Of a DNA stretch of 64,000 nt, positions 1-7,323 are shown in pieces; position 1 is the first letter of the stretch, and each line of letters begins with the position of its first letter. Under the pieces are notes generated by a model. That model saw only the letters and a list, made by a program, of their open reading frames with translations. It was not told the origin of the DNA and searched no databases. The position numbers and the translations under genes were made by a program. The stretch spans positions 2,480,001 to 2,544,000 of the forward strand of contig NZ_JASGKT010000002.1 in the NCBI RefSeq assembly GCF_047600445.1, in the 5' to 3' direction. The DNA comes from Piscinibacter sp047600445 (GTDB lineage: Bacteria; Pseudomonadota; Gammaproteobacteria; Burkholderiales; Burkholderiaceae_C).

Positions 1-88
1 GTATTTCGTGACCGACCGCGTCGATCACACGGCGGCCGGGCCCGTGCTCAACAAGATCACGGGGTTGAAGGACACCTGGGCGAAGTAG
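1..88 (+). CDS. C-terminal fragment of an unidentified protein
   Basis: The frame is open from base 2 and ends at TAG 86-88, leaving 28 codons that read YFVTDRVDHTAAGPVLNK and end in KDTWAK. Base composition and codon use are like the rest of the window, so this is very probably the real 3' end of a gene that starts outside it. The fragment is too short to place in a family and I do not assign a function. No terminator hairpin with a U-tract follows it. Confidence 0.5.
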   Translation, partial: YFVTDRVDHTAAGPVLNKITGLKDTWAK

Positions 89-446
89 GGTCTATCTATC
101 GGGCGTAGTGCGTCTGGAGCGGCGCGGCAGGCGCGGCCCCGTGGGGGCTCATGCGGTGGCGGTCGGTGCTGCGCACCGACTTCGCTGCGATGCTCGGCAC
201 CGGGGTCGCGTCGCGGAACTCGCTGCGCGGGCCTTGCCCGCTGCGCTCAGACACCCGCGACGAGCATGAAGACGAAGCGCGCGGGTGTCTGAGCGCAGCG
301 AACGAAGTGAGCGTAGTGAGTTACGCGGCAGGGCCGCAAGCCCGAGCACCGCAGGGGAGTCGGCGCCAGCCGACCGCCTCATCGAAGCGCCGCGGGCGCC
401 CCGGACGGCCCTTTGCCGCGCCACCAACCGACGCACACTCTGCGCC
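89..446. other. Intergenic region with repeat, no gene seen
   Basis: About 358 bases between the end of the first gene and the stop of the minus-strand diguanylate cyclase. Short open frames here read as low-complexity Arg/Ser-rich peptides (for example SERSERSERSEL), which is the signature of a translated intergenic repeat and not of a protein. The region holds the 21-bp inverted repeat listed separately and a looser, longer symmetry around it. I see no convincing promoter or RNA gene. Confidence 0.6.
239..300. repeat. Perfect 21-bp inverted repeat
   Basis: Bases 239-259 and 280-300 are exact reverse complements separated by a 20-base loop. The arm contains GCTGCGCTCAGACACCCGCG. Imperfect symmetry continues outward: GCGGAACTCGCTGCGCGGGCC on the left resembles the complement of the GTGAGTTACGCGGCAGGGCC stretch on the right. 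The arms and the flanking AGTGAGCGTAGTGAG-type repeats resemble dispersed intergenic palindromes of Burkholderiales. It could act as a bidirectional transcription barrier, but there is no U-tract. Confidence 0.7.
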
Positions 447-2027
447 TCAACCGATGCAAGTGCGATTCTTGCCCGCGCGCTTGGCCTCGTAGAGCGCCTG
501 GTCGGCGCGTTCCAGCGCCGCCTCGATGGTCTCGCCGGCCCGGTAGGCGGTGACGCCGGCCGAGAAGGTCACGAACACCTGCTTGTTCTCGTGCATGAAC
601 AGGCCGCCCGAGAGCGAGCGCTGCAGGCGCGTCAGGATCTGCTGGCCCTCTTCCACCAACGTGGCCGGCAGCAGCACCACGAACTCCTCGCCGCCGTAGC
701 GGGCCACCATGTCGCTCGGGCGCAGCGCCCGGCTCGCCACCGCGGCGAGCGAGCGCAGCGCCTCGTCGCCGGCGGCGTGGCCCAGTTCGTCGTTCAGGCG
801 CTTGAAGTTGTCGATGTCGAGCAGGCCGACGGCCAGCGCGGCGCCGTCGCGCTCGACGCGCGAGCGCTCGGCGTCGAAGGCGTGCAGCAGGCCGCGGCGG
901 TTGGCGATCTGCGTCAACTGGTCGGTCGAGACCTCGTTCGACAGGCGGCGCAGCTCGCTTTCCAGCTCGCCGACACGCGCCGTCAGCGCGCTGGCGCGCA
1001 CGTGCTCTTCCTTCAGGCGGCCCTGCGTCTGCTGCACCAGCGCCTGCACGGTGCGGCTTTCCTCGACCATCTCGCGCACCACGCCGGCCAGGCTTTCGAG
1101 CGAGTCGGCCTTCTCGATCACGTCGGCGTAGCGCCCCACGCTGTCGTGGAAGCGGCCGGTCTGCGAGCCCAGTTCGTCGAGTTCGCTGAGCATGCGGTTG
1201 ATCAGCGTCTTGAGCGCCTCGCGCGCCTTCTCGCGCTCGCCGCGCAGCGCGCTCTGGCGCTCGCGCGTGTCGCGCAGCAGGTCGCCGACGGCCTTCACGC
1301 CGCGCGCGCTGAGGCCCTCGTCGAGCTTGACGCGCATCGCGTCGCACTGGCCCTTGGCCCAACTGTCGTCCTCGGCGAGTTCGCCCAGGCTCGCGGTCAG
1401 CTCGCGGCACAGCGCGCCGAGCTGCTCGACGAGGTGATGGCGGTGCTGCAGCACGATGCCGGCGCGGCGGCACAGCGCGTCGAGCTCGTCGGCCAGCGGC
1501 ACCGACGCGCCTTCGCGCACCACGCGCTCGACCAGCCTGCCCAGCGCCTGCGCGAGCGGTTCGGCCTCCTCGCCGGGCGGCGGCAGCGCGCGGCAGGTGG
1601 CGGCGCCGAGCGCGGCGACGACGCGGCCCCAGGGCGGCGGCTCGTCGAGCGCCGCCGGCGCCGTCTCGATCGTGCCGTCGGGCGTGTCGGAACCCCAGCT
1701 CGCGACCAGTTGCGTCAGGCGCTGCTGCAGGCGCCTGGCGTCGCTGCGGCTGCCTTCGAGCACGCGCAGCAGGCTGTCCTTGCGGCGCGCCGCGGTCCAG
1801 TGGCGCCCGCCGCGCTCGATGCCGCTGACCAGCTTGCCGATCAGCTCGGCCAGCGCCGCGCCGTCGCCGGCCGTCGGTTCGCCGGCCTCGCGGGCATAGG
1901 CGCGCGCGTAGTTGTCGGGGGTCGGTTCGAGCTTGTCGAGCACCAGGCGGCGCAGCGCGGCCTTGGCGATCTGCGCCGGCATCACCTCGGCGCCGGGGCG
2001 GGGGGTCGGGGTGCGCGGGGCGTCCAT
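447..2027 (-). CDS. Diguanylate cyclase (GGDEF domain)
   Basis: A 526-residue soluble protein that should make cyclic di-GMP from two GTP. The GGDEF domain occupies the C-terminal ~170 residues. The active-site loop is GGEEF at 445-449, an active variant, and an RPSD (RxxD) product-inhibition site lies five residues before it. The N-terminal ~330 residues are helical with predicted coiled coil and carry a PTPDNYARAY segment seen in other Burkholderiales cyclases; there is no transmembrane segment. Its ATG lies one base after the TGA of the upstream REC-PAS-GGDEF-EAL gene, so it is the last gene of a three-gene operon with the Hpt protein. What the N-terminal region senses is not apparent. Confidence 0.9.
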   Translation of the reverse strand: MDAPRTPTPRPGAEVMPAQIAKAALRRLVLDKLEPTPDNYARAYAREAGEPTAGDGAALAELIGKLVSGIERGGRHWTAARRKDSLLRVLEGSRSDARRLQQRLTQLVASWGSDTPDGTIETAPAALDEPPPWGRVVAALGAATCRALPPPGEEAEPLAQALGRLVERVVREGASVPLADELDALCRRAGIVLQHRHHLVEQLGALCRELTASLGELAEDDSWAKGQCDAMRVKLDEGLSARGVKAVGDLLRDTRERQSALRGEREKAREALKTLINRMLSELDELGSQTGRFHDSVGRYADVIEKADSLESLAGVVREMVEESRTVQALVQQTQGRLKEEHVRASALTARVGELESELRRLSNEVSTDQLTQIANRRGLLHAFDAERSRVERDGAALAVGLLDIDNFKRLNDELGHAAGDEALRSLAAVASRALRPSDMVARYGGEEFVVLLPATLVEEGQQILTRLQRSLSGGLFMHENKQVFVTFSAGVTAYRAGETIEAALERADQALYEAKRAGKNRTCIG

Positions 2028-2028
2028 G

Positions 2029-4272
2029 TCAGCCGGCCGGCCGGCTGCGCAGGCCGATCGGGCGCAGCGTCTCGGCCAGATCGGCCTCGCCGACCTTGCC
2101 GATCCAGGGCGCCTTGCGCGGCAGCACGGTCTGCTGCAGCCAGGCCTCGATGTCCTCGGCCGGCTGCGGGCGGCTGAACAGGTAGCCCTGCATCAGCCAG
2201 CAGCCTTCCTTGTGCAGCGCCTCCATCTGGCGCAGGCTCTCGACGCCCTCGGCGATGACGCGCAGGCCGAGCGCGCGCGCCAGCGAGATGATCGCCTTGA
2301 CGATCGCGCTGCTGGCCGGCGTCAGGCCGAGGTCGCGCACGAAGCTGCGGTCGATCTTCAGCTCGGAGATCGGCAGCGTGGTCAGGTAGGCGAGCGACGA
2401 GTAGCCGGTGCCGAAGTCGTCGATCGAGATCTCGACGCCGATCTCGTTGAGCCGGTGCAGCGAGGGGATCACGCTCTGCAATTCCTTCATCAGCCCGGTC
2501 TCGGTGATCTCGAGCTGGATCGCGTGGTGCGGCACGCCGTAGGCGCTGACCGCGGCGTGGATGTGCTCGACCAGGTCGGTGCGCTCGAACAGCCGGCTCG
2601 GCAGGTTGACCGCGATCGACTCGGCGAAGCCGAAGCCGTCCTGCCAGATGCGCGCCTGGCGCGCCGCCTCGCGGATCGCCCATTCGGAGAACGGGTTGAT
2701 CAGGCCGGTCTCCTCGGCCAGCGGGATGAAGTCGCCCGGCGCCACCAGCTCGCCGCCGCGCCGCCAGCGCATCAGCGCCTCGGCGCCGACCATGCGCGCG
2801 CTGCGCACGTCGATCTTGGGCTGGTAGTGCAGCACCAGTTCCTCGCGCTCCAGCGCCTTGTGCAGGTCGGTCTCGAGCGCGAGCTTCTCGCGGCCCTTGC
2901 CGGCCAGCATCGGCGAGTAGAGCTGCTGGCTGTTGCGGCCGCTGGACTTGACGGCGTACATCGCCACGTCGGCGTTGCGCAGCACGTCGGCCATCGTCGC
3001 GCCGTCGCGCGGGTACAGCGCGATGCCGACGCTGGCGGTGACGAAACATTCCTGCCCGCCGACGAAGATCGGCTCGCGCATCAGGTCGAGGATGCGGCGC
3101 GCGACGCGCTCGGCGTCGTGTTCGTCGGCCACCTCGGGCAGCAGCGCGACGAACTCGTCGCCGCCCAGGCGCCCCACCGCCTCGAGCGTGCGGTGCGAGC
3201 GCGAGCCCATCGCCTCCAGCGAGCTTTCCATCGCCTGGTCGGAGTGGCGCACACACGAGCGCAGCCGGCGCGCCACCTCCATCAGCAGCTCGTCGCCGGC
3301 GCCGTGGCCGAGCGTGTCGTTGATGATCTTGAAGCGGTCCAGGTCGATCAGCAGCAGCGCCACCTGGTGGCCGAGGCGGCGCGCGTGTTCGAGCGCGCGC
3401 TCGGTGCGCCAGATCAGTTGGCGCCGGTTCGGCAGTCCGGTCAGGCCGTCGAAATTGGCCAGGTGCTTGATCTTGTCCTCGGCGACGCGGCGGTCGGTCA
3501 CGTCCTGCACGATGCCGGTGTAGCCGATCAGGCTGCCGTGCTCGTTGAACTCCGGCTCGGCCTCGACGTGAACGATGCGCTGGCGGCCGTCGAGCAGCGT
3601 GACGGTGACGTCGCGCGCCAGCACGGAGCTGTGCCGCAGCACCTCGCGCAGCACGGTGGTCAGGCTGTCGCGCTCCACCTCGGGCAGCATGCGCAGCAGC
3701 GCGCGGAACGGCAGCTTCTCGTCGGGCGAGAGGCCGAACACGCGCAGGCCCTCGGCCGAGAACACCGGCCCGCCGTCGCCGCGCTTCCAGTCGAAGCTGC
3801 CCATGCGCGCCAGGTCCTGCGCGCGCGCCAGGCGCGCCTTGGCGCGCTCCAGCTCGTGGCGCGTGCGCGCCGAGCGCAGCAGGTAGCGCAGCCGGCCGGC
3901 GAGCAGGCTCCATTGCGTCGACTTGACGAAGAAGTCGGTCGCGCCGGCCTCGTAGGCGCGCGTGATCGAGGCGTCGTCGTCCAGGCCGGTGAGCATCAGC
4001 ACCGGCAGCGATTCGAAGCCGGGCAGGTGGCGCAGCCGGCGGCAGGTCTCGAAGCCGTCGATGCCGGGCATCAGCGCGTCGAGCACCACCACGTCGGGCA
4101 GCCACTCGGCGAGGATGCGCGTCGCCTGCTCGCCGCCGGTGGCCTCGGTGATGTCGAAGCCGCGCTCGCGCAGCGCGATCGAGGTCAGCAGCAGGTTGAC
4201 CTCGTCGTCGTCGACCAGCAGCACGCGCGGCTGCGCGGGCAGGTCGTCGTCGCGGTGGTGGACCGGGTTCAT
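2029..4272 (-). CDS. Response regulator, REC-PAS-GGDEF-EAL
   Basis: A 747-residue regulator combining cyclic-di-GMP synthesis and breakdown modules. Order: REC (about 13-135, RVLLVDDDEVN and phospho-acceptor Asp in VVLDALMPG), PAS (about 150-270), GGDEF (LGGDEF intact), EAL (GAEALMRW, DDFGTGYSSL, KIDRSF and AEGVES, the residues expected of an active phosphodiesterase). The start is the ATG at 4272, which overlaps the TGA of the Hpt gene; a longer frame upstream is only read-through into that gene. The GGDEF domain carries an extra ~20 residues between RHSD and GRLGGDEF, which moves the usual inhibition site away from its normal place. It is probably phosphorylated through the adjacent Hpt protein. 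Confidence 0.92.
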   Translation of the reverse strand: MNPVHHRDDDLPAQPRVLLVDDDEVNLLLTSIALRERGFDITEATGGEQATRILAEWLPDVVVLDALMPGIDGFETCRRLRHLPGFESLPVLMLTGLDDDASITRAYEAGATDFFVKSTQWSLLAGRLRYLLRSARTRHELERAKARLARAQDLARMGSFDWKRGDGGPVFSAEGLRVFGLSPDEKLPFRALLRMLPEVERDSLTTVLREVLRHSSVLARDVTVTLLDGRQRIVHVEAEPEFNEHGSLIGYTGIVQDVTDRRVAEDKIKHLANFDGLTGLPNRRQLIWRTERALEHARRLGHQVALLLIDLDRFKIINDTLGHGAGDELLMEVARRLRSCVRHSDQAMESSLEAMGSRSHRTLEAVGRLGGDEFVALLPEVADEHDAERVARRILDLMREPIFVGGQECFVTASVGIALYPRDGATMADVLRNADVAMYAVKSSGRNSQQLYSPMLAGKGREKLALETDLHKALEREELVLHYQPKIDVRSARMVGAEALMRWRRGGELVAPGDFIPLAEETGLINPFSEWAIREAARQARIWQDGFGFAESIAVNLPSRLFERTDLVEHIHAAVSAYGVPHHAIQLEITETGLMKELQSVIPSLHRLNEIGVEISIDDFGTGYSSLAYLTTLPISELKIDRSFVRDLGLTPASSAIVKAIISLARALGLRVIAEGVESLRQMEALHKEGCWLMQGYLFSRPQPAEDIEAWLQQTVLPRKAPWIGKVGEADLAETLRPIGLRSRPAG

Positions 4273-4670
4273 GCGGCGGCGCCGAGCAGGGACTGGATGG
4301 CCGCGCGCACCGCGGCCAGCTCGGCCGTCAGCGCCGCCAGCGGCGGCTCCAGGTCGTCGGCGCGGCCGTCGCGCACGATCGCCTCGATCGCGGCGCACTG
4401 CTGCGACAGCGTCAGCGCGCCGATGCTGGCCGAGGACGACTTGAGCGTGTGCACCACGTGGCGCACGCCGTTGCGGTCGCGGCCGGCGCGCGCCGCGTCG
4501 AGCTGCGGCAGCAGCCGCAGCGCCGAGGTCTCGTAGGCGCGCAGCACCCGTTCGATCAGCTTGTTCTCGCCCTTGGGGTCGAGTTCGCGCAGCCGTTCGA
4601 GCGCCTGCTCGTCGAGCACGGCGGTCGCGGTCGTGAGGGTCGGCAGGTCGGACACGGGGCGGTCGGTCAA
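4269..4670 (-). CDS. Histidine phosphotransfer (Hpt) protein
   Basis: A 133-residue single-domain phosphotransfer protein. The conserved HTLKSSSASIG motif places the phospho-accepting histidine at residue 74, with the usual Lys two positions later and small residues after it. It is the first gene of an operon with the REC-PAS-GGDEF-EAL and GGDEF genes; its TGA overlaps the next ATG (ATGA). It should relay phosphate from a hybrid kinase, not encoded beside it, to the REC domain of its neighbour. About 230 bases upstream are non-coding and must hold the operon promoter, but I could not pick one with confidence. Confidence 0.88.
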   Translation of the reverse strand: MTDRPVSDLPTLTTATAVLDEQALERLRELDPKGENKLIERVLRAYETSALRLLPQLDAARAGRDRNGVRHVVHTLKSSSASIGALTLSQQCAAIEAIVRDGRADDLEPPLAALTAELAAVRAAIQSLLGAAA

Positions 4671-4902
4671 GGAATCCGGGGGATCTGCGCTGGTTCGAGG
4701 CTATTGTCTTGCACCCCCGCCCTGGCGCGCGCCGGGCGCGGCAGGCGATGCGCCATCGGGCGGCAGGATGTCACGCGAGGGGCGACCGGACGTTGCGGCA
4801 ATGCCGCCACCCTCGGTAATGCGCAGCTCGCGCGGCGCCGCCGTCGCCGGGCGTGAGCGTGACCCGCGTCACGAACCGCGGCACCACGCCCGGCGCGCCG
4901 CG

Positions 4903-6099
4903 TCATTCGAGCTGCGACGCGGCGGTGAGCGCGCGCAGTTGCGCGCGGTTGATCTCGCTGACGCCCAGCATCAGCGCGTCGGCGGCTTCGCGGAAGTCGA
5001 ACAGCGAGCCGCTCTCGACCGCGCGCACCATGTGCAGGTAGGGCTGGAACGGGCCGGACTCCTCGGCCAGCGCCTCGTAGACGCGCCCGGGCACCGGGAT
5101 GTTGGCGAGCAGTTCGGCGAAGGGCTGGCGGAACACGCGGTCGAGCAGCGAGAACACGCCGCAGATGAACAGCTCGCTGCGCATCTCCTCGTCGCTGCTG
5201 GAGCGGCCCAGCTCCTCCATCAGCAGCCCGCGGCGCACGGCGGCGAACATCACCGGCTTCATGTTGACGTCCTTGCTCGCGGTGGCCAGCAGCAGCGCCA
5301 GCCAGCGCTTCAGGCGCTTGTAGCCGAGCATCATGATGGCGTGGCGGAACGAGCTGATCTCCACGCGCAGCCCGAAGGCCGGCGAGTTGATGTAGCGCAT
5401 CAGCCTGAAGGCGAGCGAGGGGTCGCGCTTGAGCGTGTTCTCGAGCTTGTCGATCGGCTCGGCGGCGTCGACCTGGCGGATCAGCTCGACCATGGTCTGC
5501 ATGTCGGCCTGGCCCGCGGCGGCCTGGTCGCCGGCCTGGATCGCGTCGTCGATCGGCCAGCCGAGCACCGCCTCGGCGCCGCGCGCGAAGGCCTGCTCCA
5601 TCTCGGCGATGGTGCGCACGCCGCCTTGCAGGTGCGGGATGCTGCGCTTCACGCCGGGCGGCGGCTGGGTGCCGTCGAGCCGGCGGTCGTCGGACAGGTC
5701 GATGATCGAGTACTTGAAGCAGGGCAGCACTTCGCGCGGCAGCTCGACCAGAGGCCGGCCCTTGAGCAGCAGCTCGTTGCCGTTGGCGCGCAGCGCGACG
5801 ATGGCGGCGGTGTTGGTCGCGTCGCAGGCCATGAAGGCCGGGATCTCGATCATCACATTGCCGGCCGGCCGCGCCCGCATCAGGTCCTGCAGCAGCGACT
5901 CGCCGGCGACGTTCAGCGACACCTTCGCGCCGTCGGCCGGCCAGACGCCGGCGACCGCCTCGAGCAGTTGCGCGGTGTCCAGCGCCGCGTCGGGCTTGAG
6001 CGGGAACACGGTCAGCCGCGTCGCCGAGACCGAGCGGTTCTTGGCGATGTAGGGCGAGTAGCCGAGGGCCACCTGGCCGAGGATCGCGACGTCGGGCAT
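4903..6099 (-). CDS. EAL-like/HDOD signalling protein (YuxH type)
   Basis: A 398-residue protein with an N-terminal EAL-like half (about 1-195) and a C-terminal HDOD domain (about 200-390, with LRQ-type helices LAFRLMRYINSPAFGL and RHAIMMLGYKRLKRWLALL). The EAL half has lost the E-A-L signature and metal ligands, so it is probably a binding or protein-interaction module and not a phosphodiesterase. It starts 7 bases after the flgL stop and is likely co-transcribed with the flagellar genes, which suggests a role in coupling cyclic di-GMP or cell state to motility. Downstream there is only a short stem (CGTGAC/GTCACG, 4858-4873), not a convincing terminator. Confidence 0.85.
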   Translation of the reverse strand: MPDVAILGQVALGYSPYIAKNRSVSATRLTVFPLKPDAALDTAQLLEAVAGVWPADGAKVSLNVAGESLLQDLMRARPAGNVMIEIPAFMACDATNTAAIVALRANGNELLLKGRPLVELPREVLPCFKYSIIDLSDDRRLDGTQPPPGVKRSIPHLQGGVRTIAEMEQAFARGAEAVLGWPIDDAIQAGDQAAAGQADMQTMVELIRQVDAAEPIDKLENTLKRDPSLAFRLMRYINSPAFGLRVEISSFRHAIMMLGYKRLKRWLALLLATASKDVNMKPVMFAAVRRGLLMEELGRSSSDEEMRSELFICGVFSLLDRVFRQPFAELLANIPVPGRVYEALAEESGPFQPYLHMVRAVESGSLFDFREAADALMLGVSEINRAQLRALTAASQLE

Positions 6100-6106
6100 G
6101 GAGAGC

Positions 6107-7309
6107 TCAGGTCCTGAGGTAGTCGAACAGCGACAGGCGCTGCACCATCGAGTACGACTTCAGCGCGGCATCGTAGCCGGTTTGCATGTTCTCGAACTTC
6201 GAGATCGCCTCGGTCATGTCCAAATCTTCCGCATCACTGCGCTGTATCTGCGCCGACAGCTTCTGGTCGGCCAGCCGCGAGGTCTCGCCCTCGATGCGCG
6301 AGAGCATCTCGCCGGCCAGCGCGCGCGCGCCTTGCAGCCGGGCCATCGCCTGGTCGATGTCGCGCAGCGCGTCGCTGTTGCCCTGCGCGATCTGCGCCGG
6401 GCCGCGGCCGCCGGTGGCGAGCTGCGCGGCGGCGCGGTCGAGCACGTCGAAGATCGACAGCGTCGAGGTCGAGGGCTGCACGCTGAAGCTATCGCCGGCC
6501 GCCGGCGCGCCGCTGATGCGGAACGTCATGCCGTCGACCGTGATGTCCTGGCCCGAGGTGTAGGGCGCGGCGCTCACGGCGGTGGGCACGCCGTCCTTCA
6601 GCACCGCGTAGGTGGTCGCGCCGCCCGAGACGGAGAACTCCAGCGTGTAGGTCGAGCCGGTCAGCGCCGAGGGGTCGCTGACCTGGCCGTTGTCGATCCA
6701 GGCCTGGGTCACGCCGCTGCCGGCGCGTGTCTGGAACACGCCGTTGCCGGTGCGCGCGGTCATGAAGACACCCTCGCCGTCGACGGTCAGCGGCAGGTCG
6801 GTGCCGGCCTCGGTGCGGCGCTCGCCGCCGATGCCGTGGTAGGCCACGCCGCCGGGCGCGTCGACGAAGGGCTGCGCGGTCGCGCCCTGGCCGCCGAACA
6901 GGTGGTTGCCGGCGCCGTCGGTGCGGTTCGCCACCGCGAACAACTGGCTGCGGATGGCCGTGATCTTGTCGGCCAGGTTGCGGCGCTCCTGGTCGCTGTA
7001 CGAGGCGTTGCCGGCGGCCACCATGGCCTCGCGCGCCTGCTGCAGCAGCTCGATCGAATCGGCCATCGCCGTCTCCGACAGCGACATCGCGGTGCGGCTC
7101 GCGTCCACCGCGCGCTGGCTGGTCTCGGCGCGCATCTGGCCGGCCAGCGCACGCTCGGCGCGCGCCGCGGCGGCCGGGTCGTCGCTCGCCTTGAGCACAC
7201 GCTTGCCGCTGGTCAGGCGCTCCTGCGATTCGGCCATCTCGACCTGGCGCTTCTGCAAGGTGGCGATGCCGCTCTCGGTCAGGCGCAGCGTGCTGATGCG
7301 TACCGTCAT
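6107..7309 (-). CDS. flgL: Flagellar hook-filament junction protein FlgL
   Basis: 400 residues; forms the second junction layer (HAP3) between hook and filament, exported through the flagellar type III apparatus. The N-terminal segment (MTVRISTLRLTESG, ERLTSGKRVLKASDDPAA) and C-terminal heptad region (MTEAISKFENMQTGYDAALK) are the flagellin-like coiled-coil ends typical of FlgL. I take the ATG at 7309, preceded by AAGGGA at good spacing, and not an upstream in-frame TTG that overlaps the flgK stop. It lies 14 bases after flgK and is followed by the HDOD gene. Confidence 0.95.
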   Translation of the reverse strand: MTVRISTLRLTESGIATLQKRQVEMAESQERLTSGKRVLKASDDPAAAARAERALAGQMRAETSQRAVDASRTAMSLSETAMADSIELLQQAREAMVAAGNASYSDQERRNLADKITAIRSQLFAVANRTDGAGNHLFGGQGATAQPFVDAPGGVAYHGIGGERRTEAGTDLPLTVDGEGVFMTARTGNGVFQTRAGSGVTQAWIDNGQVSDPSALTGSTYTLEFSVSGGATTYAVLKDGVPTAVSAAPYTSGQDITVDGMTFRISGAPAAGDSFSVQPSTSTLSIFDVLDRAAAQLATGGRGPAQIAQGNSDALRDIDQAMARLQGARALAGEMLSRIEGETSRLADQKLSAQIQRSDAEDLDMTEAISKFENMQTGYDAALKSYSMVQRLSLFDYLRT

Positions 7310-7323
7310 GTCGTCTTTCCCTT

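Noticed and set aside
285..446. Peptide with SERSERSERSEL repeats as a possible antifreeze-like or SR protein
   Set aside because: It is the translation of an intergenic repeat; no ribosome site and the frame runs on as an antisense shadow of the cyclase.
1912..4536. 874-codon plus-strand open frame opposite the c-di-GMP operon
   Set aside because: It is an Arg/Ala/Gln-rich shadow produced by G/C third positions of the minus-strand genes; no family signature, and the opposite strand has clear domains.
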